From UBA830 sp038146925 (lineage in GTDB: Bacteria; Pseudomonadota; Alphaproteobacteria; MPNO01; UBA830), in NCBI GenBank assembly GCA_038146925.1, contig JAYQSP010000011.1, forward strand, positions 1,178,001 through 1,242,000: 64,000 nucleotides of DNA, given 5' to 3'. Below are positions 32,967-40,553 of the stretch, in pieces (within the stretch, counting starts at the first letter, position 1; each line of letters opens with the position of its first letter). A model generated the notes under the pieces. That model was not told the origin of the DNA. It was given only the letters and a program-made list of their open reading frames with translations, and made no database searches. Position numbers and translations under genes: made by a program.

Positions 32967-33870
32967 TCAGAACCTTGTGCCGTTATAGGTCACGGCATTG
33001 GCCCCCAGCCCGAGCTTGAAGCGCGCCAGACCAGGCGCCCGGGCATCCATTCCATCGAGATCGAGCCAGCGGATACCGGCCTGCCTCAGCCTGGTGACGC
33101 CGTTCCACAGGATCAGATGGGCGGTGTTCTTTTCCCGTCCCAGCTCCTTTGTTCAGAAAAGATAATAGGTGGCGCTGGTGCCGTGACGCAGGAACAGCGA
33201 CGCGGCGATGACGTCGCCATGGTCCAAAGTGCGGATCAACACGACATCGCGCCTGAAATTTTCAGCCAGAATGCGAACGAAATTCGCCAACGGGCCGCTG
33301 AATTTGTGGGCCCTACGATCGCGTACGTATTGAGCGATGAACGGCACAACATCCTGCATTCGCCAGGACACCCGGATGACGGTGTTTTCATCCTCCGCCC
33401 GCGACAGGGCGTTTCGCCAGTTGCCGCGCAATTTGCGGCGCAAGTCATCTTCTTCGGGACTCAGGTCGAGCCGTGCAGTCGTGTACCCGATCGTCATGGA
33501 ACGTTTGCCGATGGCGCGAATCGCGCCTGTTACGTCGGTAACGTCGGGCATCCAGAAAAGCAGGTTGCGCGACCACCGCGGATACTCTTGCCGCACGGCT
33601 TGCGCAATTGCCGGCAAGAGTTCCGAGCATGCGGTGACTGGTCCTCTGGTCAGTCGCTTCAGCTTGACGCCCGGAGGAAACGATCTCTCCGCGGTCTGAA
33701 AAGCCGCCACCGGTTTGCCGTCGATTTCGACGATGCCGCGACGAATGTCGTTGAAAGACGCCGCATTGATCGCTTCGCCGAAATTCCAGCTCTGCTCCAG
33801 CAGGGCCGGGGTCTCCAACTGCACGGTATCGTAAAGCGCGCAGAACCGACCAGTCGATCCGGACGGTCAT
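32967..33870 (-). pseudogene. Broken FemAB/BioF2-like acyltransferase
   Basis: Minus-strand reading gives a GNAT-fold protein of the FemAB-like group. MTVRIDWSVLRAL (from 33870) is followed after a one-base frame change near 33830 by ALYDTVQLETPALLEQSWNF, then a long intact middle up to HGTSATYYLF. There the frame meets TGA at 33153-33155 and continues with TKELGREKNTAHLILWNGV and RWLDLDGMDARAPGLARFK, ending at 32967. Relatives carry Trp at the stop position (YLGW-like), so TGG to TGA is the likely lesion. Two lesions make it a pseudogene. The family transfers amino acids or acyl groups to cell-envelope precursors. Confidence 0.7.
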
Positions 33871-33923
33871 AAAAGCTCGTTTCTCGATTTCAATTCCGAC
33901 GTCGTTCCCGGTATGTTGGTGAC

Positions 33924-34079
33924 ATGCCTGCGCGAGAGCTCATCATAGACGGTCAGACCATGCCCCGGCGACGGCTTACCGTCTGGGCGTGGATATATTT
34001 TCTGACGTTCGTTGCCCTGCCGGTGCCGGTTATCGGCACGGCGCACGATTTCGCCTTGTATACCTATTTCTTTGGCTAA
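33924..34079 (+). CDS. Candidate 51-residue membrane protein
   Basis: A short ORF with a basic start (MPARELIIDGQTMPRRRL) and one long hydrophobic helix (VWAWIYFLTFVALPVPVIG), ending FALYTYFFG. The stop lies just before the ribosome binding site of the next gene, only 13 bases before its start, so the two are probably one transcript. Its own ribosome binding site (GGTG) is weak. I know no family for it. Positive-inside topology would put the N-terminus in the cytoplasm. Confidence 0.4.
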   Translation: MPARELIIDGQTMPRRRLTVWAWIYFLTFVALPVPVIGTAHDFALYTYFFG

Positions 34080-34092
34080 CGGAGTTCCTGAA

Positions 34093-35091
34093 ATGCACAA
34101 CGATATTCATCTGACCATGGCGACATGGGACTACGACCACGTCCGCGATATCGCGTCCGGTCTGGTGAAACCGAAAGGGATCGAGATCACCCATCTGCAG
34201 ATGGAGGTCGAGGAAATCTTTTACCGGTTCGCCAAGTCGTTCGAGTGGGACGTTTCGGAACTATCCTTCGCGAAATACTGCTCGATCATGTCGCAGGACA
34301 ATCCGCCCATCACGGGCATTCCCGTGTTTATCAGTCGGGTTTTCCGTCACTCGGCGTTTTATATCCGGGGCGATGGATCGATAAAGCAGTCGTCGGACCT
34401 GAAGGGCAAACGGATCGGCATCCCCGAATGGTCGCAGACGGCCACCGTCTATGCGCGCGGCTGGCTGCATCACCAGGGTGGAGCGAAACTCGACGAAGTG
34501 GAGTGGGTGCAGGCCGGCGTCAATGCCCCGGGCCGGGTGGAAATGGCCAATCTGAATCTGCCCGACGGCGTCAGCTATACGCAGGTGACGGACAAATCGC
34601 TTGTCGATCTGCTGCTTGCCGGCGAAATAGACTGCATGATCTCCGCCCACCCGCCGCACGAATTCGAGCATGGCGACGGAAAGATCGTGCGTTTGATGCC
34701 CGATTTTCGGGAAGTCGAAGAAGCCTATTTCAAGGAAACGGGCATCTATCCGATCATGCATACGGTCGCGATTAAGCGCGATGTTTATGAGGAGTATCCC
34801 TGGATTGCCCGCAACCTGATGACGGCATTCGAGGAAGCGCGCGATCGCTCCGTCGCCCGGCTGACCGGCGTGACGGCATCGCAGATACCTGTTCCCTGGG
34901 GCTATGTGAACGCCGAGCGGACCGCCGAGACCGTGTTCGGCAATAACGGCGTCTGGCCCTACGGTATCGAAGCCAGCCGAACGACCATTGAGGCGTTTCT
35001 CCAGTATTGCGACGAACAGGGGGTGACCCATCGGAAACTTGCGCCGGAGGACCTGTATGCGCCGGAAGCAATGACGGAATTCGTCATTTGA
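34093..35091 (+). CDS. 4,5-dihydroxyphthalate-decarboxylase-like / periplasmic-binding-fold protein
   Basis: 332 residues of the type 2 periplasmic-binding fold, closest in look to proteins annotated 4,5-dihydroxyphthalate decarboxylase or NMT1-type binding proteins. It begins HNDIHLTMATWDYDHVRDIA without any signal peptide, so it should be cytoplasmic, as expected for the decarboxylase branch and not for a transport receptor. Ligand-domain segments are SELSFAKYCSIM, DLKGKRIGIPEWSQTA and AGEIDCMISAHPPHEFE. GGAG lies eight bases before the ATG at 34093. No permease or ATPase is adjacent. The reaction is inferred from the family, not proven. Confidence 0.75.
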   Translation: MHNDIHLTMATWDYDHVRDIASGLVKPKGIEITHLQMEVEEIFYRFAKSFEWDVSELSFAKYCSIMSQDNPPITGIPVFISRVFRHSAFYIRGDGSIKQSSDLKGKRIGIPEWSQTATVYARGWLHHQGGAKLDEVEWVQAGVNAPGRVEMANLNLPDGVSYTQVTDKSLVDLLLAGEIDCMISAHPPHEFEHGDGKIVRLMPDFREVEEAYFKETGIYPIMHTVAIKRDVYEEYPWIARNLMTAFEEARDRSVARLTGVTASQIPVPWGYVNAERTAETVFGNNGVWPYGIEASRTTIEAFLQYCDEQGVTHRKLAPEDLYAPEAMTEFVI

Positions 35092-35182
35092 ACCGAGATA
35101 TCGCCGGTTTGCCCGTCGCGCGGAATGCGCTAGATAACGGGCAAATCCGCGCGGTAGGGCGCTGACAGTTTGGAGACCAAGA

Positions 35183-35743
35183 ATGTTTAAACGGATCACA
35201 ATGGGAGCGGCAGGCATCTGCGCGCTGCTGCTCGCCACAACGATGGGGGCTGCAATGGCGGCGGATCTTGAAAATACGCTTTATCTGGAAACCAAGGATG
35301 GCCGGGTTGTCATCGAAATGCGCCCCGACCTCGCGCCGAAACATGTCGCGCGCATCAAGGAACTGGTACGCCGGAAATTTTATGACGGGCTGACGTTCCA
35401 CCGTGTCATTGACGGGTTCATGGTCCAGACCGGTGATCCGGACGGTGACGGTACGGGCGGTTCCGGAGAGAATCTGCCGCCGGAATTTTCATCCGAAAAA
35501 CACGTTCGTGGCGTCGTTTCCATGGCGCGCGCGGCCAGCCCGTCCAGCGCGGACAGTCAGTTCTTTATCATGCTGGGCGATTCCGAATGGCTGGATAACA
35601 AGTATTCGGTGTGGGGCAGGGTGACGTCGGGGATGGAATTCGTCGACAAGATCAAGAAGGGCGACGAGGCCCGCAACGGATCGGTTTCGGACCCCGACAA
35701 GATCGTCACCATGCGCGTTGCCGCCGATGTGGAAGGGAAGTGA
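35183..35743 (+). CDS. Periplasmic cyclophilin-type peptidyl-prolyl isomerase
   Basis: 186 residues with an N-terminal signal peptide (KRITMGAAGICALLLATTM then GAAMAAD, cut after AMA). The cyclophilin domain shows the catalytic Arg in FHRVIDGFMVQTGDP, GGSGENLPPEF, RAASPSSADSQFFIML and YSVWGRVTSGMEFVDKI. It speeds up proline isomerisation during folding of exported proteins. It converges on tag, with eight bases between. Confidence is high for the family and the export signal. Confidence 0.94.
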   Translation: MFKRITMGAAGICALLLATTMGAAMAADLENTLYLETKDGRVVIEMRPDLAPKHVARIKELVRRKFYDGLTFHRVIDGFMVQTGDPDGDGTGGSGENLPPEFSSEKHVRGVVSMARAASPSSADSQFFIMLGDSEWLDNKYSVWGRVTSGMEFVDKIKKGDEARNGSVSDPDKIVTMRVAADVEGK

Positions 35744-35751
35744 CGGCGCGT

Positions 35752-36393
35752 CTATGACGGCCGCTTGAATTTCTTTCGCGCTTTTTCGGTTGCTTCTCGG
35801 CAGAAGCATCCTTCGATGTGATCGTTGACCATGCCCATGGCCTGCATGAAAGCATAGGCCGTCGTGGGCCCCACGAACGACCAGCCGCGCTTTTTCAGGT
35901 CTTTTGACAGGGCAGTCGATTCAGGCGTTTTGCCGAGGGTGCGCAGCGTCTTGCAGTCCAGCTTCTCCGGGCGTGCGGTCTCGTCGGGCTCGTATTGCCA
36001 GAAATACGCTCCCAGCGTACCAAATTCCTCTGCCATGTGGATGGCGCGTTTGGCGTTGTTAATGGTGGATTCGATCTTGCCGCGATGGCGAACAATACCG
36101 GCATCGTTCAGCAGGCGGTCGATATCCCGCTTGCCGAATTTGGCGATTTTTTCATAATCGAAGTTGGCGAACGCGGCACGGAAATTTTCGCGCTTGCGCA
36201 GGATCGTCAGCCAGGACAGTCCGGACTGAAAACCCTCAAGGCAGATTTTCTCGAACAACCGGTGATCGTCCGCGACGGGCATGCCCCACTCGTCGTCATG
36301 ATAGGCGATGTAGTCCGGAGTATCGTCCGGCCAGAAGCATCTTACCTTGCCGTCTTCGCCTTGTTTCAGTCCCTGTTTCAGTCGCTCCGCCAT
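35752..36393 (-). CDS. tag: DNA-3-methyladenine glycosylase I
   Basis: 213 residues of the Tag family, which excise 3-methyladenine from DNA. The zinc-binding N-terminus is RCFWPDDTPDYIAYHDDEWG (Cys19 and His32), and the second pair of ligands is near the end in MVNDHIEGCFC. The catalytic core has LEGFQSGLSWLTILRKRENF and GWSFVGPTTAYAFMQAMGMV. I chose the ATG at 36393 with AGAGG upstream; an open frame to 36474 adds 27 residues not needed by the family. It converges on the cyclophilin gene and diverges from the MATE gene. Confidence 0.95.
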   Translation of the reverse strand: MAERLKQGLKQGEDGKVRCFWPDDTPDYIAYHDDEWGMPVADDHRLFEKICLEGFQSGLSWLTILRKRENFRAAFANFDYEKIAKFGKRDIDRLLNDAGIVRHRGKIESTINNAKRAIHMAEEFGTLGAYFWQYEPDETARPEKLDCKTLRTLGKTPESTALSKDLKKRGWSFVGPTTAYAFMQAMGMVNDHIEGCFCREATEKARKKFKRPS

Positions 36394-36492
36394 TTCCGCC
36401 TCTCGTATTCGGGTGGACGAAATATGTTCGGGAGGAGCGTCCGGGCCAAGCCTTTTCTTGACCTGCGACGGCATTCAGCCCACTGACATCGC

Positions 36493-37806
36493 ATGAAGCG
36501 CGAAATTCATTCCCGGATGTGGCGTCTGGCCGCGCCGATCATCATTTCCAACATCTCGGTGCCGATGTTGGGCGCGGTCGATACCGCCGTTGTCGGGCAT
36601 CTGCCGGATGCCAGGTATCTGGGCGGGGTCGCGGTCGGGGCATTGGTTTTCACCTTCATTTACTGGGGGTTCGGATTCCTGCGCATGGGGACGGGCGGCC
36701 TGACGGCACAGGCGTTCGGCGCCGAAGATGCGGACGAGGTCCGTGCCTGTCTCGCCCGGGCCGCCGTGATCGGTATCCCGGTCGCTTTAATCCTGATCAT
36801 TCTTCAGGCGCCAATCGCCTGGGTTGCCTTCACCATCGTCGAAGCGACGCCGGAGGTCGAAGCGCTGGCGCGGGAGTACTTCTTTACCCGGATCTGGGGG
36901 GCGCCCGCGACGTTGATGAATTTCGCACTGCTGGGATGGTTCATCGGCGTTCAGAACACGAAGGCCGCGCTGTGGCATCAACTGACCCTGAACGGCGTCA
37001 ACATCGTTCTCGATCTGGTTTTTGTTATCGGGTTCGGCTGGGGCGTGGCCGGCGTCGCGGCGGCGACCGCGATTGCAGACGTCGCGGCGCTTGCGTTCGG
37101 GCTGTGGTTGGCGCTGCCCATTCTGCGCCGGCTGGGCGGTGCGTTTGTGCGGGCAAAAATCTTGGAGGCGGAAAAAATTCGACGCACCGTAGCGTTGAAC
37201 GTCGATATCTTTATCCGGACAATCTGTCTGGTCTCGGCTTTCGCCTATTTCACTGCGCAGGGTGCTGCGTTCGGAAACGTCGTGCTGGCGGCAAACGCTG
37301 TCCTCCTGAACTTTCAGACTTTCATGGCGCACGCACTGGACGGTTTCGCGCATGCGGCGGAGGCGCTCGGCGGCCGCGCGATCGGTGCACGCGACCGGCA
37401 GGCTTTCCGAGACGCGGTTCGGGCAGCCATGTTGTGGGGATTGATCATGGCCATAGCTTTCACGCTGGTTTATCTCCTCGCCGGCGTCGCCATCGTCGAG
37501 TTGTTGACGGGCATCCATGACGTTCGCGCCGCTGCAAGGGAATACATTGTCTGGTCCGTCGTCATGCCGCTTGTCGCCGTTTTTCCATTCGTTCTGGATG
37601 GCGTGTTTCTGGGCGCGACCCGGGGAAGGACGATGCGTATCGCCATGATCGTCTCCCTTGTGATCTATGTCGTTGCCTGCCTGACCTTCGTGCCGATGTG
37701 GGGCAACCACGGCCTTTGGGGCGCTTTGCTGATATTCATGGGCGCTCGGGGCGTCACGCTTGGCGTTCGATATCCGGCGCTGGAGCGTTCCGTCGGGTCT
37801 CCATAG
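36493..37806 (+). CDS. MATE family efflux transporter (DinF-like)
   Basis: 437 residues with 12 membrane helices in two MATE halves. The first half holds LAAPIIISNISVPMLGAVDTA-type helix 1 (APIIISNISVPMLGAVDTAV) and GFLRMGTGGLTAQAFGA. The second repeats the pattern with VLLNFQTFMAHALDGFAHA. It fits the DinF branch, which pumps organic cations or toxic small molecules out using proton or sodium gradients. Coupling to sodium would match the Mrp operon in the window, but the ion cannot be read from the sequence. Starts 19 bases after the upstream stop region with its own promoter. Confidence 0.92.
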   Translation: MKREIHSRMWRLAAPIIISNISVPMLGAVDTAVVGHLPDARYLGGVAVGALVFTFIYWGFGFLRMGTGGLTAQAFGAEDADEVRACLARAAVIGIPVALILIILQAPIAWVAFTIVEATPEVEALAREYFFTRIWGAPATLMNFALLGWFIGVQNTKAALWHQLTLNGVNIVLDLVFVIGFGWGVAGVAAATAIADVAALAFGLWLALPILRRLGGAFVRAKILEAEKIRRTVALNVDIFIRTICLVSAFAYFTAQGAAFGNVVLAANAVLLNFQTFMAHALDGFAHAAEALGGRAIGARDRQAFRDAVRAAMLWGLIMAIAFTLVYLLAGVAIVELLTGIHDVRAAAREYIVWSVVMPLVAVFPFVLDGVFLGATRGRTMRIAMIVSLVIYVVACLTFVPMWGNHGLWGALLIFMGARGVTLGVRYPALERSVGSP

Positions 37807-37877
37807 GCAGGGACGTAATCTGGACATTCCCGCCGAGGCGGGATAGGACATATCAAACGCTTGAGGGGAGCGAACAA

Positions 37878-38570
37878 ATGAGGGTCCGGGCTATAGTTTC
37901 CGGCATGGCCGTGTGTGGCCTGCTGGTGTTTTCAGGCAATGTGAATGCTCAATCGGCGCGAACGACATCGTCTAATTCGGGCGATTACCTGTCGCTGTTG
38001 ATGATCGGCAGCGTCGCGCAGGTGGACGACGTCACGGCCACTAGCGGCACGCTTCAGGAACGGAATACCGACGATACGACAGCCGCGCTGGGCGTTGTGC
38101 TCGGGTATAACTGGGCGAAAAAGGGAATCCCGATCCGGTCGGAGATCGAATATCATTATCGGGTGAGGTTCGATTTCGATACGCGTGTCGTCGGGTCGGC
38201 AGGGTATGAAAACCAGCTCTCGACGCACGCTTTGCTCGTAAACGCCTATTACGATTATCAGCTGAGCGACACATTGGCGCTTTTCGGCGGTGGTGGGATC
38301 GGCTGGGCGCAGAACGTTTCGGACGTCAGCCGTACCTCGCTGGCCGGTGCGCCGACAGGAACGGAACGAACCGACGAAACGGACAATTTTGCGTGGAATC
38401 TCGCAATTGGCGCAATCTGGTCGTTTGCAAAGGAATGGGATCTTGAGTTCAAATATCGGTATATTAACCTTGGGAAAGTTTCCAGCGGACCGCATATCGA
38501 TGGCCAGACGATCAAGGCTGACACCTATACGGCGCACGATGTCATTATAGGCATCACCTACCGATTTTGA
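37878..38570 (+). CDS. Outer-membrane beta-barrel protein
   Basis: 230 residues with a signal peptide (MRVRAIVSGMAVCGLLVFSG then NVNAQS, cut after NAQ or NA). The mature part alternates hydrophobic and polar residues in about eight strands (for example RSEIEYHYRVRFDF, LSTHALLVNAYYDYQ, WDLEFKYRYINLG) and ends in a terminal Phe (HDVIIGITYRF), the sorting signal for the BAM machinery. It fits the OmpA-like/opacity porin barrel group. AGGGGAG precedes the ATG at 37878. It is followed by the isochorismatase gene after 23 bases, but a shared role is unlikely. Confidence 0.85.
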   Translation: MRVRAIVSGMAVCGLLVFSGNVNAQSARTTSSNSGDYLSLLMIGSVAQVDDVTATSGTLQERNTDDTTAALGVVLGYNWAKKGIPIRSEIEYHYRVRFDFDTRVVGSAGYENQLSTHALLVNAYYDYQLSDTLALFGGGGIGWAQNVSDVSRTSLAGAPTGTERTDETDNFAWNLAIGAIWSFAKEWDLEFKYRYINLGKVSSGPHIDGQTIKADTYTAHDVIIGITYRF

Positions 38571-38593
38571 GCAGAGACACACGGGAGAACCGC

Positions 38594-39271
38594 ATGACTG
38601 ACAACCCGCACGACGCTGACGATGTCGCCGTTTACGAGAAACAGGGTTTCGGCAACAGGATCGGATTTGGCAAGAAACCGGCGTTGCTGGTCATCGATTT
38701 CATCAACGGATTTAACGATCCGGACGCGTTCGGCGGCGGTAACATCCAGGATGCCATCGACAATACGGCGGAACTTCTGGCCGTTGCGCGGCACATGGAT
38801 CTGCCGATTGTATTCACCAGCCATGTCTATGCCGAAGACGGTTCTGAAGATGGTGTCTTCAATTTGAAATCGCCGGGGCTCGCCAAGCTGAAGCGCGGCA
38901 CGAAAGAGGTGGAGGTGGTTGAAGAACTGGCTCCTCGTCCAGGCGAACGGGTACTGGAAAAACATTATCCATCCGGATTCAGCAATACCGACCTCACAGG
39001 CTGGTTGGCGCAGCGCGGGGTCGATACCGCGATCGTCACGGGTTGCACGACGTCAGGCTGCGTCCGCGCCACGGTCGTGGATGCCATGTCGAACGGATTC
39101 CGGCCGATCGTGCCGCGGGAATGCTCCGGTGATCGGGCAAAAGGGCCACATGAAGCAAATCTCTTCGACATCGACCAGAAATATGGTGACGTGATGTCGC
39201 TGGAAGAAGTATTGGACGAGCTTGACCGGTTGGCGCCGGAACAAGCGAACATCGTACAGGCAGGGGAGTAA
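38594..39271 (+). CDS. Isochorismatase-family amidohydrolase (maleamate amidase-like)
   Basis: 225 residues of the cysteine-hydrolase superfamily. The catalytic triad is visible as Asp35 (LLVIDFINGF), Lys123 (VLEKHYPSGF) and Cys156 (TGCTTSGCVRATVVDA). The subgroup includes N-carbamoylsarcosine amidase and maleamate amidohydrolase (NicF). The next gene, three bases downstream, is a maleate-isomerase-like protein, the same pairing seen in nicotinate breakdown (NicF-NicE). It is therefore likely to release ammonia from an unsaturated amide or a carbamoyl compound. GGGAG lies upstream of the ATG at 38594. Confidence 0.9.
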   Translation: MTDNPHDADDVAVYEKQGFGNRIGFGKKPALLVIDFINGFNDPDAFGGGNIQDAIDNTAELLAVARHMDLPIVFTSHVYAEDGSEDGVFNLKSPGLAKLKRGTKEVEVVEELAPRPGERVLEKHYPSGFSNTDLTGWLAQRGVDTAIVTGCTTSGCVRATVVDAMSNGFRPIVPRECSGDRAKGPHEANLFDIDQKYGDVMSLEEVLDELDRLAPEQANIVQAGE

Positions 39272-39274
39272 GAG

Positions 39275-40078
39275 ATGCCGGATTCACTGGGCTATCGTGC
39301 CAACTGGGGCGTGATCGTCCCGTCTACCAACACATCGGTTCAGCCGGAATTCGAGGCGATGAAACCCCGCGGAGTGACCAATCACACCGTCCGCATCTGG
39401 ATTCCCGACGAACCTGTAAACTCCGACGAAGAATTCAATGCGCTGATGGACAATATCCGGCGCGAATTTGATAACGCAATCGAGCGCGTGATGACCTGCA
39501 ATCCCGATTATATCGTGATGGGGATGTCGGCGGAGACATTCTGGGACGGGCTGGAGGAATCCATCCGCCTGCGTGAACGGGTCAAGGAACTGTCCGGTCG
39601 CAGCGTCGCTATGGGATCCGATGCGTCACAGGCCGCTTTGAGGTGCTTCGGGGATATCAAACGGATCTGCGTGATCACGCCTTACTGGCCGGTCGGCGAC
39701 AAGAACGTGAAAAAGTTCTTCGAGGATTGCGGATTCGAGGTCCTTGCGATCAAGGGGCTCAAATGCGACAGCCCCGCCAATATCGCACAGGTCACGGAAA
39801 CGCAGTTGATGGACGGCCTGGTTGAGTTGAACGAACACAATCCGGATGCAATCGTCCAGGTCGGCACGAACCTTGCCATGGCGCGTCTGGCGGGCGAGGC
39901 GGAACGCTGGCTGAAAAAACCGGTCATCGCTATTAACACGGCGACTTACTGGTATGCGATGAGGGCCAACGGCATGGACGATATCGTCGAAGGGTTCGGC
40001 TCGCTGCTGACGGATTTTCGCGAACTGCCGAAAAGCTATCTGGAAACAGAAGCCGGCAGAAAAGCGGTAGCTGCCTGA
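39275..40078 (+). CDS. Asp/Glu racemase-fold protein, maleate-isomerase/arylmalonate-decarboxylase-like
   Basis: 267 residues of the Asp/Glu racemase superfamily, closest in pattern to maleate cis-trans isomerases (GVIVPSTNTSVQPEFEAM; NPDAIVQVGTNLAMARL; PVIAINTATYWYAMRANG). In maleate isomerases and arylmalonate decarboxylases one or two catalytic cysteines sit in the strand-loop after the second strand and in an SCTNL-like motif. Here those places read VMGMSAETF (around 81-89) and QVGTNL (Gly197), so both cysteines seem to be gone. The chemistry must differ, or the protein binds without turnover. It is tightly linked to the amidase gene and closed by a terminator. Confidence 0.82.
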   Translation: MPDSLGYRANWGVIVPSTNTSVQPEFEAMKPRGVTNHTVRIWIPDEPVNSDEEFNALMDNIRREFDNAIERVMTCNPDYIVMGMSAETFWDGLEESIRLRERVKELSGRSVAMGSDASQAALRCFGDIKRICVITPYWPVGDKNVKKFFEDCGFEVLAIKGLKCDSPANIAQVTETQLMDGLVELNEHNPDAIVQVGTNLAMARLAGEAERWLKKPVIAINTATYWYAMRANGMDDIVEGFGSLLTDFRELPKSYLETEAGRKAVAA

Positions 40079-40102
40079 CGCGTCGTTCAAAATAATTGAG
40101 AA

Positions 40103-40132
40103 AGAGCGGGCCGCCTGGGCCGCTCTATTTTT
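40103..40132 (+). terminator. Terminator after the maleate-isomerase-like gene
   Basis: AGAGCGG at 40103-40109 pairs with CCGCTCT at 40120-40126; an inner GCC/GGG extends the stem, and ATTTTT follows. It lies 25 bases after the stop at 40078. Confidence 0.85.
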
Positions 40133-40138
40133 GGACCG

Positions 40139-40340
40139 TTAGCTTGAATTCTTTCGATACCATTCGCGGGCGCAAACCCGCGCTTCGGCGACTTCCCGGG
40201 ATGTCATTCGTTGTTCCGCGATCCGCATGGCGTCGTCGCCGCAGCGGACCTCATTCTTCGACGCGATGAAAAACCATTTATAGGCTTCGATCCGGTCGAT
40301 CCGCCGCTTGTGATGGTGAATGACCAGGATGACTGCTTGG
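40139..40340 (-). pseudogene. C-terminal scrap of a Sel1-repeat protein
   Basis: The minus strand reads IDRIEAYKWFFIASKNE, DDAMRIAEQRMTSREVAEA and a final REWYRKNSS, which matches the last Sel1/TPR-like repeat and the usual tail of Sel1 proteins (EAYKWF, then RMTPxQxAEA). No signal peptide, start or earlier repeats are present; upstream the frame enters the opposite-strand scrap described next. Sel1 proteins scaffold envelope and signalling complexes. I read it as a decayed gene end. Confidence 0.5.
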
Positions 40341-40487
40341 GCAATGGGCATGGTCGGGCGTACGAACGCCGATTATGCGCGGGAATTTGTGAACATGAGC
40401 AAGGCGGAACACGCCTATAAGGTAACTCTGAAGACCATAGCGACGGAAAACGCGATGATCGGCGCGTTGCTGAACGAAGTTTCGTAG
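40320..40487 (+). pseudogene. Scrap of a flagellar rod/hook C-terminal domain protein
   Basis: A 55-codon plus-strand frame, likely the end of a longer gene. It reads NADYAREFVNMSKAEHAYK, then VTLKTIATENAMIGALLNEVS, the pattern of the C-terminal coiled helix of flagellar rod, hook or basal-body proteins (AEHAYKxNxKxIxTxxxMxGxLL). The N-terminal part is missing: a stop lies directly upstream and the sequence turns into the Sel1 scrap. A good terminator follows 37 bases on. It could instead be a short functional gene, since small proteins with only this domain exist in related bacteria. Confidence 0.5.
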
Positions 40488-40523
40488 GGTTATACGCCGT
40501 TTGCAGGGGCACCGAACTAGCTC

Positions 40524-40553
40524 GCCGGTCATTTGGACTGACGGCCTTTTTTT
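40524..40553 (+). terminator. Terminator behind the flagellar-type scrap
   Basis: GCCGGTCA at 40524-40531 pairs, with one bulge, with TGACGGC at 40539-40545, and CTTTTTTT follows. It overlaps the 3' end of the convergent MocA-like gene. Confidence 0.75.

Noticed and set aside
33867..34100. 77-codon minus-strand frame in the FemAB/DHP gap
   Set aside because: It is opposite the 51-residue membrane ORF and the start of the DHP-like gene, with no ribosome binding site and no family pattern.
36787..37851. 354-codon minus-strand frame opposite the MATE gene
   Set aside because: Antisense shadow; composition is Arg/Gln/Asp-rich without helices or domains.
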